A DNA stretch of 64,000 nt from Ciceribacter thiooxidans (lineage in GTDB: Bacteria; Pseudomonadota; Alphaproteobacteria; Rhizobiales; Rhizobiaceae), in contig NZ_CP059896.1 of the NCBI RefSeq assembly GCF_014126615.1, forward strand, positions 3,517,001 through 3,581,000. The letters run 5' to 3'. Shown here piece by piece: positions 9,976 to 19,068 of this stretch; the stretch's first letter is position 1, and each line of letters begins with the position of its first letter. The notes under the pieces were generated by a model that did no database searches, was not told where the DNA came from, and saw nothing but the letters and a program-made list of their open reading frames with translations. Both the position numbers and the translations under genes were made by a program.

Positions 9976-10635
9976 ATGACAGTCACAGAGCAGCTAGACG
10001 GGGTGGTGGATCGAGTCGCTTCGGCGGCGAGAAGGGCAGGTCGTGAGCCGGATTCAGTGCAGCTCGTCGCGGTATCGAAGACCTTTCCGGCTGACGTGAT
10101 CCGCTCGGCGATTGCCCGTGGTCAGAGGGTGTTCGGCGAGAACCGCGTGCAGGAAGCGCAACAGAAATGGCCGCAGCTGAAGGCGGAGACTGGAGGGATA
10201 GAGCTTCATCTCATCGGGCCGCTGCAGTCCAACAAAGCTGCTGATGCCGTTGCGCTTTTCGATGTGATAGAGACGGTTGATCGAGAGAAGATTGCCCGTG
10301 TCCTGAGTGAGGAAACGAAACGGCAGGGGCGCTCACTGCGCTTCTATATCCAGGTAAACACAGGGCTCGAACCGCAAAAAGCAGGTCTCGCACCGGACGA
10401 GACCGTCGAATTCGTCCGGTTCTGTGACGAGGAACTCGGCATGAAGGTCGAGGGACTTATGTGCATTCCTCCGGCCGGAGAGAATCCCGGTCCGCATTTT
10501 GCGCTGCTTGCAAAGCTGGGCGCGGAGTGCGGTTTGAGCAAACTCTCCATGGGAATGTCGGGTGATTTCGATACCGCTATCGAGTTCGGGGCGACTAGTG
10601 TTCGGGTCGGATCGGCGATCTTCGGCACGCGGTAA
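9976..10635 (+). CDS. YggS family pyridoxal phosphate homeostasis protein
   Basis: PLP-binding protein of the YggS/PLPBP family with an alanine-racemase-like TIM barrel; family members buffer PLP and have no known enzyme activity. The 219-residue product carries VAVSKTFP (PLP-lysine region), FGENRVQEAQ, HLIGPLQSNK and the C-terminal SMGMSGDFDTAI with RVGSAIFG. ATG 9976 is preceded by GGAAGGA at 9963-9969; an upstream in-frame extension to 9811 is ignored because it lacks family similarity that I can recognise. It stands alone, divergent from leuS. Confidence 0.93.
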   Translation: MTVTEQLDGVVDRVASAARRAGREPDSVQLVAVSKTFPADVIRSAIARGQRVFGENRVQEAQQKWPQLKAETGGIELHLIGPLQSNKAADAVALFDVIETVDREKIARVLSEETKRQGRSLRFYIQVNTGLEPQKAGLAPDETVEFVRFCDEELGMKVEGLMCIPPAGENPGPHFALLAKLGAECGLSKLSMGMSGDFDTAIEFGATSVRVGSAIFGTR

Positions 10636-10749
10636 CCACCTCAGCGACGATAGCCCACGCAGGCCATAGGCTTTCGTCTGACTTTCCAGCTTGCGAGCGC
10701 CTGCCTAATATCCCGCCAATCTTGCAAAGAGTTGGTTCGGGAGGACGTC

Positions 10750-12657
10750 ATGGAGAGCAAGTACCGGGATACCTACCGCTCGTGGGAGCGTGATCCGGAA
10801 GCGTTCTGGGGGGAGCAAGCGGCCAAGATCGACTGGTTTCGCCCTGCCGACAAGGTGTTCGACGCGGGCATGGGCGCCTATGGTCGCTGGTTCGTGGGTG
10901 CGGAAACAAATACTTGCCACAACTGTCTTGACCGGCACGTTGCTGCTGGCCGCGGCGAACAGGCTGCAATCATCTACGATAGCCCGATGACGGGCGAGAA
11001 GAGGCGTTTCACCTACAACGAGGTGTTGACGGAAGTCACGGCGATCGCGGCCGTTCTCAGGAACCACGGCGTGACCAAGGGCGACCGGGTCATCATTTAC
11101 ATGCCTATGATTCCCGAGGCGGTCTTCTCCATGCTGGCCTGTGCGCGGCTGGGCGCCATTCACTCGGTTGTGTTCGGCGGGTTTGCAGCACATGAACTTG
11201 CGACTCGTATCGATGACTCGAAGGCGAAGGTGATCATCAGCGCGAGTTGCGGTCTCGAGCCCGGCCGTATCGTGCCGTACAAGCCACTTCTCGATCATGC
11301 TATCGATATGGCCCAGGTAAAGCCCGAATACTGCTTCGTTCTGCAACGCGATCAACTACATGCACCGCTGCGGTATGAGCATGGTGACGTCGACTTCGCC
11401 AAAGCTGTCGAAATCGAGCGGGCGAACGGCACCGACGTCCATTGCGAGCCCGTGCTCGCGACAGATCCGCTTTATGTCCTCTATACCTCGGGTACCACGG
11501 GACAACCGAAGGGCGTCGTTCGCGACAACGGCGGGCACATGGTTGCGCTACAGTGGACGATGGAGAACATCTACGGGGTCGCTCCCGGGGAGGTGTTCTG
11601 GGCGGCATCGGACATCGGCTGGGTCGTCGGTCATTCCTATATCGTCTACGCGCCTCTTCTTGCGGGAAACACCACGGTTATCTTCGAAGGCAAACCTGTC
11701 GGCACGCCCGACGCCGGAACGTTCTGGCGTGTTGTTTCCGAGCATGACGTGAAGGCACTATTCACCGCGCCTACCGCCTTCCGGGCCATCCGTCGTGACG
11801 ATCCCGACGGCGAACATATCCGGCGCTATGATCTCTCGGGCCTCCGTTCGCTGTTTCTTGCCGGTGAACGCGCCGATCCGGAAACGATCAAATGGGCGGA
11901 GAGGATGCTGGAGGTTCCGGTAATCGATCATTGGTGGCAGACGGAGACCGGCTGGCCGATGGCGGCCAATCCGGCGGGCCTCGGCCTTTTGCCGGTCAAA
12001 TATGGCTCTCCCACCGTGGCGATGCCCGGATATGCAATCGACGTGCTCGACGATGCCGGCCACCCCGTACTGAAGGGGACGCTCGGCAACATCGTCGTAA
12101 AACTTCCCCTGCCCCCCGGTTGCCTGGTCACATTCTGGAACGCGGAGGAACGTTTCCACTCCTCCTGTCTCGAGGAGTTTCCCGGTTACTACAAGACCGC
12201 CGACGCGGGGATGGTCGACGATGACGGCTACGTCTTCGTTATGGCCCGGACTGACGACATCATCAATTGCGCCGGCCATCGCCTTTCTACGGGTGCCATG
12301 GAAGAGGTCTGCGCCATGCATCCGGATGTCGCCGAATGCGCGGTCATCGGTATCGCCGACGACCTCAAGGGTCAGATTCCCTGCGGCTTCCTCGTCCTGA
12401 AGAACAACGTCTCGCGTGACTTTTCGACCATAGAGCGTGAAGTCGTCCAACTCGTCCGTGATGAGATCGGCCCGGTGGCAGCGTTCAAGACCGTCATGAA
12501 GGTCGAGCGGCTGCCGAAGACCCGATCCGGCAAAATCCTGCGCGGGACGATGCAGAAGATTGCCGACGGCCTGCCCTGGAAGATGCCGGCCACGATCGAC
12601 GATCCTGTCATTCTCGACGAGATCAGCGCCGTTCTCAGGCAACACGGTCACGGCTGA
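10750..12657 (+). CDS. prpE: propionate-CoA ligase (PrpE-type acyl-CoA synthetase)
   Basis: AMP-forming short-chain acyl-CoA synthetase that activates propionate, related to but distinct from acetyl-CoA synthetase. The 635-residue product shows the adenylation core YTSGTTGQPKGVVRD, HWWQTETGWP, and the C-terminal acyl-adenylate lysine motif [11 protein letters not shown]. The N-terminal YRSWERDPEAFWGEQA and CHNCLDRH are typical of the ACS/PrpE group; the shorter length and residues around the substrate pocket favour PrpE over Acs. ATG 10750 has GGGAGG 5 nt upstream. A true acs lies 1 kb further on, with trcR between them in the opposite direction. Confidence 0.85.
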   Translation: MESKYRDTYRSWERDPEAFWGEQAAKIDWFRPADKVFDAGMGAYGRWFVGAETNTCHNCLDRHVAAGRGEQAAIIYDSPMTGEKRRFTYNEVLTEVTAIAAVLRNHGVTKGDRVIIYMPMIPEAVFSMLACARLGAIHSVVFGGFAAHELATRIDDSKAKVIISASCGLEPGRIVPYKPLLDHAIDMAQVKPEYCFVLQRDQLHAPLRYEHGDVDFAKAVEIERANGTDVHCEPVLATDPLYVLYTSGTTGQPKGVVRDNGGHMVALQWTMENIYGVAPGEVFWAASDIGWVVGHSYIVYAPLLAGNTTVIFEGKPVGTPDAGTFWRVVSEHDVKALFTAPTAFRAIRRDDPDGEHIRRYDLSGLRSLFLAGERADPETIKWAERMLEVPVIDHWWQTETGWPMAANPAGLGLLPVKYGSPTVAMPGYAIDVLDDAGHPVLKGTLGNIVVKLPLPPGCLVTFWNAEERFHSSCLEEFPGYYKTADAGMVDDDGYVFVMARTDDIINCAGHRLSTGAMEEVCAMHPDVAECAVIGIADDLKGQIPCGFLVLKNNVSRDFSTIEREVVQLVRDEIGPVAAFKTVMKVERLPKTRSGKILRGTMQKIADGLPWKMPATIDDPVILDEISAVLRQHGHG

Positions 12658-12694
12658 TCGCCGGCACGTCGAGCCGCCACGCTTGGCAAACGAA

Positions 12695-12718
12695 AAAGCC
12701 CGCGACTGGCGGGGCTTT
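12695..12718 (-). terminator. intrinsic terminator of trcR
   Basis: The convergent gap between prpE and trcR holds an AAAGCCC...GGGCTTT inverted repeat. Read on the minus strand the right-hand arm runs into five T residues (GGGCTTTTT), so it fits a rho-independent terminator for trcR. On the plus strand the tail is poor. Confidence 0.7.
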
Positions 12719-12742
12719 GAAATGTCGGGCGATGAAAGCGGC

Positions 12743-13444
12743 TCAGTAGAGGTCGTCTTCTTCGTCGTCCTTGCGGTCCGATTTCAGCGACTTCAGCTTG
12801 GCGAAAACCGCATTGGCGTCGATTTCCTTCTCCTCGTCCTGAGAGAAGTCATAGCCAAGGTTTTCAGTCTCGGTCGCCGACTGGAGGGTTGCGCCGAGTT
12901 CGGCAGCGGTCGGCAACGGCCGGCCTTTGGATGCCTTCTCGACTTCCATATCGAGATCAATCTGGCTGCAAAGCCCAAGGGTGACCGGGTCCATCGGCGT
13001 GAGGTTCGCCGAGTTCCAGTGGGTACGGTCGCGAATCTGTTCGATCGTGCTCTTGGTGGTGCCAACCAACCGCGAAATTTGCGCGTCCTTCAACTCAGGA
13101 TGGTTGCGCACGAGCCAGAGGATGGCGTTCGGCCGGTCCTGCCGCTTGGAAACGGGCGTATAGCGGGGACCACGACGCTTGGAGTCCGGAACACGTACCT
13201 TCGGCTCCTGCAGCTTCAGCTTGTAGTTCGAGTCGGCTTCCGCGCGGGCGATCTCCTCACGGGAAAGCTGCCCGGTTGCGATCGGGTCCAGGCCCTTGAT
13301 GCCTTGCGCTGCCTCACCGTCCGCGATGGCCTTGACCTCGAGTGGGTGAAGCTTGCAGAACTGTGCGATCTGATCGAACGACAATGCCGTGTTATCGACC
13401 AGCCATACGGCCGTTGCCTTTGGCATGAGCAATGTCTGAGCCAT
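12743..13444 (-). CDS. trcR: cell cycle transcriptional regulator TrcR (DUF1013)
   Basis: Member of the alphaproteobacteria-restricted DUF1013/TrcR family; the Caulobacter protein associates with RNA polymerase and affects cell-cycle transcription and antibiotic tolerance. The 233-residue product begins MAQTLLMPKATAVWLVDNTAL, has the conserved centre GPRYTPVSKRQDRPNAILWL followed by a helix-turn-helix-like stretch (DAQISRLVGTTKSTIEQIRD), and an acidic C-terminus ending DDEEDDLY. ATG 13444 has AAGGA about 9 nt upstream. It is a monocistronic gene between two acyl-CoA synthetases and is divergent from acs. Confidence 0.88.
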   Translation of the reverse strand: MAQTLLMPKATAVWLVDNTALSFDQIAQFCKLHPLEVKAIADGEAAQGIKGLDPIATGQLSREEIARAEADSNYKLKLQEPKVRVPDSKRRGPRYTPVSKRQDRPNAILWLVRNHPELKDAQISRLVGTTKSTIEQIRDRTHWNSANLTPMDPVTLGLCSQIDLDMEVEKASKGRPLPTAAELGATLQSATETENLGYDFSQDEEKEIDANAVFAKLKSLKSDRKDDEEDDLY

Positions 13445-13680
13445 GGAAATAGTCCTTCTTTGCGTCCGCGCCGGGGGCCGCGGGCCGTGGGTATCAACCA
13501 CAATTTCCGGAGAATAATGAGCTGTATACCCTCATTAAACGGCAATTGCAATTCTTCCTAAAACGGATGACCTTTGTCTAATTGCTGGGTCTGTATGACC
13601 TGCTATGAATGTGGCACATATGGCCGAAAACGGGAGTTCGGCGTCCAGACCAATTGGCGTTTCTACATGAGGAGGAGTTC

Positions 13681-15636
13681 ATGTCAGCCAAAATCTATCC
13701 GGTCCTAAAGGCGGCGAGGAGCCGAGCCTTGGTCGACAACGAAAAATACCTGAAGTGGTATGAGGAGAGCACTGAGGATCCGGAGAAGTTCTGGGACAAG
13801 CACGGCAAGCGGATCGACTGGTTCAAGCCTTACACGAAGGTCAAGAACACCAACTTCAAGGGTAAGGTTTCGATCAAGTGGTATGAAGACGGTCTGACGA
13901 ACGTCTCTTACAATTGCATCGACCGTCACCTGAAGACCCACGGCGAGCGCACAGCGATCATCTGGGAAGGTGACAATCCATACATCGACAAGAAGATCAC
14001 CTACAATCAGCTTTACGAGCATGTCTGCCGCCTTGCGAACGTGCTGAAGGCGAACGGCGTCAAGAAGGGCGATCGCGTCACCATCTATATGCCGATGATT
14101 CCGGAAGCGGCTTACGCCATGCTGGCGTGTGCTCGCATCGGCGCGGTACATTCGGTGGTCTTCGGCGGATTCTCTCCGGAAGCTCTGGCGGGGCGCATCG
14201 TCGACTGTGAGTCGACCTTCGTTATCACATGCGACGAAGGCCTCCGCGGCGGCAAGCCCGTGCCGCTGAAGGAGAACACGGATACGGCGATCGATATCGC
14301 CGCGAAGCAGTTCGTCATTGTCAACAAGGTCCTGGTTGTTCGGCGTACGGGCGGCAAGATCGAGTGGGCTCCAGGCCGCGACATCTGGTATCATCAAGAG
14401 ATTGCCAAGGTGAAGCCCGACTGCCCGCCGGTCAAAATGCGAGCCGAGGACCCCCTCTTCATCCTCTATACCTCTGGTTCAACCGGCAAACCGAAGGGTG
14501 TCGTACATACGACGGGCGGCTATCTCGTTTATGCCGCGATGACGCACGAGTATGTGTTCGATTACAAGGACGGCGAGATCTATTGGTGTACGGCGGATGT
14601 CGGTTGGGTGACCGGTCACTCCTACATCGTCTATGGGCCGCTTGCGAACTGTGCGACGACGCTGATGTTCGAAGGGGTGCCGAATTTCCCCGATCAGGGC
14701 CGATTCTGGGAAGTGATCGACAAGCACAAGGTGAACGTTTTCTACACCGCTCCGACGGCGATCCGTTCGTTGATGGGCGCCGGCGACCATTTCGTGAAGC
14801 GGTCGAGCCGTTCGAGCCTCCGTCTGCTGGGGTCGGTCGGCGAGCCGATCAATCCGGAAGCCTGGGAGTGGTACTATAATACGGTGGGTGACGAGCGTTG
14901 CCCGATCGTGGATACCTGGTGGCAGACGGAAACGGGCGGCATCCTGATCACGCCGCTGCCGGGTGCTACGGACCTCAAGCCCGGCTCCGCGACGCGACCA
15001 TTCTTCGGAATCAAGCCACAGCTCGTCGACAACGAGGGCAATGTGCTTGAGGGGGCAGCCGACGGCAATCTCTGCATCGTCGACAGTTGGCCGGGTCAGG
15101 CAAGATCGATCTATGGTGATCACCATCGTTTCGCGCAGACCTACTTCTCGACGTACAAGGGCAAGTACTTCACCGGTGACGGGTGCCGCCGCGACGAAGA
15201 CGGCTATTACTGGATCACCGGACGCGTGGACGACGTTCTCAACGTATCCGGTCATCGGCTCGGTACCGCCGAAGTCGAGTCCGCCCTCGTGTCGCATCAT
15301 CTGGTCTCCGAGGCAGCGGTGGTCGGCTATCCGCATCCGATCAAGGGCCAGGGCATCTACTGCTACGTCACCCTGATGGCAGATCACGCCGGCGATGACA
15401 CGCTACGCCAGGATCTCCTCAAGCATGTGCGAGCGGAAATCGGCCCCATCGCCACGCCGGACAAGATCCAGTTTGCTCCGGGATTGCCGAAAACTCGCTC
15501 CGGCAAGATCATGCGGCGCATCTTGCGCAAGATCGCTGAGGACGATTTTGGCTCCCTCGGCGATACCTCGACGCTGGCCGATCCGAGTGTCGTCGACGAC
15601 CTGATCGCCAACCGGCAAAATCGCAATGGTCAGTAG
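13681..15636 (+). CDS. acs: acetyl-CoA synthetase (AMP-forming)
   Basis: Activates acetate to acetyl-CoA through an acetyl-adenylate. The 651-residue protein contains [27 protein letters not shown] (with the acetate-pocket tryptophan), the hinge [12 protein letters not shown] and the C-terminal [11 protein letters not shown], whose lysine is the usual protein-acetylation target. ATG 13681 follows a strong GAGGAGGAG ribosome binding site; the in-frame upstream ATG region lacks family similarity. A long terminator hairpin follows at 15657. About 236 bp separate it from divergent trcR. Confidence 0.97.
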   Translation: MSAKIYPVLKAARSRALVDNEKYLKWYEESTEDPEKFWDKHGKRIDWFKPYTKVKNTNFKGKVSIKWYEDGLTNVSYNCIDRHLKTHGERTAIIWEGDNPYIDKKITYNQLYEHVCRLANVLKANGVKKGDRVTIYMPMIPEAAYAMLACARIGAVHSVVFGGFSPEALAGRIVDCESTFVITCDEGLRGGKPVPLKENTDTAIDIAAKQFVIVNKVLVVRRTGGKIEWAPGRDIWYHQEIAKVKPDCPPVKMRAEDPLFILYTSGSTGKPKGVVHTTGGYLVYAAMTHEYVFDYKDGEIYWCTADVGWVTGHSYIVYGPLANCATTLMFEGVPNFPDQGRFWEVIDKHKVNVFYTAPTAIRSLMGAGDHFVKRSSRSSLRLLGSVGEPINPEAWEWYYNTVGDERCPIVDTWWQTETGGILITPLPGATDLKPGSATRPFFGIKPQLVDNEGNVLEGAADGNLCIVDSWPGQARSIYGDHHRFAQTYFSTYKGKYFTGDGCRRDEDGYYWITGRVDDVLNVSGHRLGTAEVESALVSHHLVSEAAVVGYPHPIKGQGIYCYVTLMADHAGDDTLRQDLLKHVRAEIGPIATPDKIQFAPGLPKTRSGKIMRRILRKIAEDDFGSLGDTSTLADPSVVDDLIANRQNRNGQ

Positions 15637-15656
15637 ATGATCTGACAAGAGCGTTC

Positions 15657-15698
15657 AGAAAGGCCGTCCCACGATGTCGTGGGGCGGTCTTTCTTTTT
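15657..15698 (+). terminator. intrinsic terminator after acs (probably bidirectional)
   Basis: Arms 15657-15674 and 15677-15694 pair over 18 positions with only two G-U wobbles (AGAAAGGCCGTCCCACGA against its partner), and T residues follow. Being flanked by AGAA on the other side, it may also end the minus-strand nuclease transcript, which stops at 15701. Confidence 0.9.
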
Positions 15699-15700
15699 CT

Positions 15701-16144
15701 TTACTCGCAGGGGTGCGTATGTTTCCGGCCGCCGTCATACGGCTCAACAAGGCCGGAGGCGAGCAAGACATCCGCGACGCTTCGTCCATCCTCCAAGCGG
15801 ATATCGGCAAGCACTCGCCCGTAATATTTGTCGCCGGAAATTGAGAGCAGCGCGACCTTTCCTGTGATGAGGGAAGAGAGGGCATCCCGCGCCTGCCGCG
15901 CGGCAAAGCGGATCGCTTCGCATTTTGCGTGCAGTTCCGGTGCGTCAATTCCGCGCAGCCGCACATAGGTCTCGATGCTGTGTTCTGGCCACGGAGCGGC
16001 ATTGACCAGTAGCGTATCTCCATCGACGACGCGAATGAGCTTCGCTTCCACTGGCCCCGAGATCAAGTGGTTTTCGGACGCCGCCACGGGGCTCCCGGTC
16101 AAGGCCGTTAAAAGCAGGAGTGACGAAAGGGAAGTCGAGCGCAT
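15701..16144 (-). CDS. secreted thermonuclease (SNase-like) family protein
   Basis: Staphylococcal-nuclease-like protein predicted to act outside the cytoplasm. The product, about 147 residues from ATG 16144, begins with a hydrophobic Sec-type signal (SSLLLLTALTGSPVAASE). It keeps the fold's signature: VVDGDTLLV, YVRLRGIDAPE (first catalytic Arg), then YYGRVLADIRL (second catalytic Arg) and ASGLVEPYDGG. The start is uncertain; in-frame ATGs at 16174 and 16201 would lengthen the N-terminus. It lies just downstream of, and in the same direction as, the small SdhAF4-like gene. Substrate and role in the cell cannot be read from the sequence. Confidence 0.82.
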   Translation of the reverse strand: MRSTSLSSLLLLTALTGSPVAASENHLISGPVEAKLIRVVDGDTLLVNAAPWPEHSIETYVRLRGIDAPELHAKCEAIRFAARQARDALSSLITGKVALLSISGDKYYGRVLADIRLEDGRSVADVLLASGLVEPYDGGRKHTHPCE

Positions 16145-16197
16145 GAAAAGGAATATATTCCGATTAGCTTGCATCGACAATAGGTATTTATTCCCCG

Positions 16198-16428
16198 TCA
16201 AAAGTCGATGGCGCGACCCTTGATCTCCCAGTCGCCGAAACGTGCGGGATCAGGGCCACCTCGCCCACCGATCTCCTTTGCGGGTTCGACTGCAGCTTCA
16301 CTGCGGCGTCTTTCCTCGGCCTCCTTCAGCGCACGTATGGCCGCGGCAGATAAGTTCTTCTTCACAGGCTGCTCGGCGGCGGGGCTGTTGTCGGAGGGAG
16401 AACGCGGTTGGTCTTGCAGGGGTGTCAT
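16198..16428 (-). CDS. DUF1674 / SDHAF4-like succinate dehydrogenase assembly factor
   Basis: Small protein of 76 residues (82 if the upstream ATG at 16446 is used). The C-terminus GGRGGPDPARFGDWEIKGRAIDF-type signature (here split as GGRGGPDPARFGDW and KGRAIDF) is diagnostic of DUF1674, the bacterial relatives of eukaryotic SDHAF4, which helps flavinated SdhA during assembly of respiratory complex II. The N-terminal half is charged and likely disordered (ALKEAEERRR). No sdh genes are in this window, so the factor is unlinked from its presumed client. Confidence 0.85.
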   Translation of the reverse strand: MTPLQDQPRSPSDNSPAAEQPVKKNLSAAAIRALKEAEERRRSEAAVEPAKEIGGRGGPDPARFGDWEIKGRAIDF

Positions 16429-16550
16429 GTCCGTTCGTATCCGCATGTATCGGCGCTCGGCAACATTGAAATCGCCAGCTCAAATTTTAAATCATAATGT
16501 AGCTGCTGCAGCCGGTGATGTCCAACTGCAGAAAGTCTGAGGAGCAAAAC

Positions 16551-17510
16551 ATGAACTTCATGCGCACCGCGATGCTGCTCGCGTCTATGACGGCACTGTT
16601 CATGGGCGTCGGCTATCTGTTAGGTGGTCAGAGTGGCATGGTCATCGCGCTGATGATCGCCGCAGGCATGAACTTCTTTTCCTATTGGAACTCCGATCGA
16701 ATGGTGCTCGCCGCTTACCGGGCACAGGAGATTGACGAGAACAATGCCCCGGAATTCTTTCGGATCATCCGGGATCTGGCACATCGCGCGGGTCTGCCAA
16801 TGCCGCGCGTCTACGTTTTCGACAGTCCGCAGCCGAATGCGTTTGCCACTGGACGCAATCCGCAGAATGCGGCCGTAGCCGCCTCAACCGGCCTCCTGAA
16901 CCGCCTGACGACGGAAGAGGTGGCCGGCGTCATGGCGCACGAACTTGCGCACGTCGAGAATCGTGACACGCTGACCATGACGATTACGGCGACGCTCGCC
17001 GGCGCGATTTCCATGCTCGGTAATTTCGCTTTCTTCTTCGGCGGCCGCCGCGACGAGAACAACCCCCTCGGCTTGGTTGGGCTGCTCGTTACGATGATTG
17101 TCGCTCCTCTTGCGGCCATGTTGGTTCAGATGGCGATCAGCCGTACCCGCGAATATGCCGCGGACCGTCGTGGCGCCGAGATCTGCGGCGATCCCCGGTG
17201 GCTTGCGTCCGCCCTCCGCAAGATTGCGAACGACAGCGCCCAGATAGTCAACGAGGACGCCGAGCGTAATCCTGCGACGGCGCACATGTTCATAATCAAT
17301 CCCTTGAGCGGCGAACGCATGGACAACCTTTTTTCGACCCATCCAAACACGGAAAACCGCATTGCGGAGCTGATGCGGATGGCAGAAAGCACAGGCTCGG
17401 TATCGACGTGGTCCAATTCCGCTGTTAAGCCGACCCGCAAGTCGCGCTCTGTTCCAGATACCGGGCGTGGCCGCGTTGATTCGCAACCGCCCAAGGGACC
17501 GTGGTCTTGA
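16551..17510 (+). CDS. htpX: membrane zinc metalloprotease HtpX
   Basis: M48-family integral membrane protease involved in quality control of membrane proteins. The 319-residue product has two N-terminal membrane segments, the zinc-binding motif [11 protein letters not shown], two further hydrophobic segments ([32 protein letters not shown]) and the downstream [11 protein letters not shown] glutamate ligand region. ATG 16551 has GAGGAG about 7 nt upstream. The tail after residue 290 is rich in Ser, Pro and basic residues. Its stop overlaps the GTG start of rsmB, so the two are probably translationally coupled. Confidence 0.95.
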   Translation: MNFMRTAMLLASMTALFMGVGYLLGGQSGMVIALMIAAGMNFFSYWNSDRMVLAAYRAQEIDENNAPEFFRIIRDLAHRAGLPMPRVYVFDSPQPNAFATGRNPQNAAVAASTGLLNRLTTEEVAGVMAHELAHVENRDTLTMTITATLAGAISMLGNFAFFFGGRRDENNPLGLVGLLVTMIVAPLAAMLVQMAISRTREYAADRRGAEICGDPRWLASALRKIANDSAQIVNEDAERNPATAHMFIINPLSGERMDNLFSTHPNTENRIAELMRMAESTGSVSTWSNSAVKPTRKSRSVPDTGRGRVDSQPPKGPWS

Positions 17511-18907
17511 ACGACAGAGACAAGAATAAGAAAGCCAAGGTCGGCAAGGCAAGAAACAAGGATAGTCACGCTGATTTCCGCCGACCTGCCTTGGAAGAGA
17601 AAGCCGGGCTGGACGCGAGAATAGCGGCTGCCAAAATCCTTGCGGCTGTGGTCGATCGCCGGACACCTCTGGACGGTATGCTGGATGCGGAGCACGGCAA
17701 TCCGGCGTATAGAGCGCTCATCGAGCCGGATCGTGCGCTGGTTCGGGCGATAGTCCAGGCTGCGCTCAGGCATTTGCCGCGAATCGAAGCGATTCTCTCA
17801 TCGCTTCTCGACTCGCCTTTGCCTGAAGGCGCCCGATCGTTGCATCACCTGCTCGTGATTGCGATGACTCAGATGATGTATCTCGACGTTCCGGACCACT
17901 CGGCCGTCGACCTCGCCGTCGAACAGGCGACGCGGGACCCTCGCAACAGACGGTTTGCAAAGCTCGTCAACGCCGTGCTGCGCAGATTGGGGCGGGAGAA
18001 GGCGGAGCGCCTCGCGAGTGTCGCATCGCTTCCCTCAACGCCGAAATGGTTTTTCGATCGTCTTGTCAAAGTATACGGAGCCGATGTGGCAGCGCAGATT
18101 GCCGAGGTCCACGGTCGTCCCGCGCCTATCGATATCACCGTGAAGAGCAATCCGGAGGTATGGGCAGAGCGTCTTAATGGATGCGTTCTGCCGACGGGCA
18201 GTGTGCGCCTTGCCGAGTTTCGTGGTGGAATTCCGACGCTTGAAGGTTTTGCTGACGGCGAATGGTGGGTGCAGGATGCCGCCGCTGCTTTGCCTGCCCG
18301 GCTTCTTGGCGATATCTCCGGAAAGCGGGTGGCTGATCTCTGCGCGGCACCCGGCGGAAAGACGGCGCAGCTTATCCAGGCCGGAGCGATCGTCACTGCT
18401 GTTGAGCAGTCAGAAAGCCGCATACGGCGTCTGAAGAGCAATCTGAATCGCCTGCATCTCGAGTGCGAATGCGTGAACGCCAGTCTGCTTGATTTTCGGC
18501 CGTCCGAACTCTTCGACGGCGTTTTGCTCGATGCGCCCTGCTCGTCAACGGGTACTGCGAGACGGCACCCCGACGTGCTTTGGACTAAAGGTCCGGAGGA
18601 CGTGGCGAAACTCGCCAGCCTCCAGGAAACGCTTCTCCGGCATGCTCTGACGCTGGTGCGACCCGGCGGCCGTCTCGTTTTCTCGAACTGCTCGCTCGAT
18701 CCTTCCGAGGGAGAGGAGGTCGTCGCGCGCGTGCTCGCCGACACGCCCGGCTATCGCCGGGAGCCGATCGTCGCTGTCGACTGGCCGGGACTGGAGGATG
18801 CCGTGACTCCGCTCGGGGAGTTGCGAACCACGCCGGCGATGCTGACACCAGAGGACGCCGAAGGTGGAATCGACGGTTTCTACGCCTGCGTTCTCTCGCG
18901 CAGTTAA
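17501..18907 (+). CDS. rsmB: RsmB/NOP family 16S rRNA m5C methyltransferase
   Basis: RsmB-type enzyme, expected to make m5C967 in 16S rRNA. The 468-residue product begins at GTG 17501 inside htpX and has a basic N-terminus, a NusB-like RNA-binding domain (about residues 40-160), then a Rossmann methyltransferase with [13 protein letters not shown] (SAM site), [16 protein letters not shown] (motif IV catalytic Cys) and [17 protein letters not shown] (motif VI Cys). Both cysteines expected for m5C chemistry are present. It overlaps htpX by 10 nt. Confidence 0.9.
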   Translation: MVLNDRDKNKKAKVGKARNKDSHADFRRPALEEKAGLDARIAAAKILAAVVDRRTPLDGMLDAEHGNPAYRALIEPDRALVRAIVQAALRHLPRIEAILSSLLDSPLPEGARSLHHLLVIAMTQMMYLDVPDHSAVDLAVEQATRDPRNRRFAKLVNAVLRRLGREKAERLASVASLPSTPKWFFDRLVKVYGADVAAQIAEVHGRPAPIDITVKSNPEVWAERLNGCVLPTGSVRLAEFRGGIPTLEGFADGEWWVQDAAAALPARLLGDISGKRVADLCAAPGGKTAQLIQAGAIVTAVEQSESRIRRLKSNLNRLHLECECVNASLLDFRPSELFDGVLLDAPCSSTGTARRHPDVLWTKGPEDVAKLASLQETLLRHALTLVRPGGRLVFSNCSLDPSEGEEVVARVLADTPGYRREPIVAVDWPGLEDAVTPLGELRTTPAMLTPEDAEGGIDGFYACVLSRS

Positions 18908-19068
18908 CGGAATATTTACCAAAATCGTTGCCATCATCCGGTGAATAACGACTAAATCGCTCAGCGCGCCGGTCGTTCATGCGCATGCATTTCGTGGGTA
19001 CGAAATGGCGAGATCTCCGATGCGCATCTCGTCAGATTTCAGTGCTGCCGCGCTGTCATGGAAAAACA

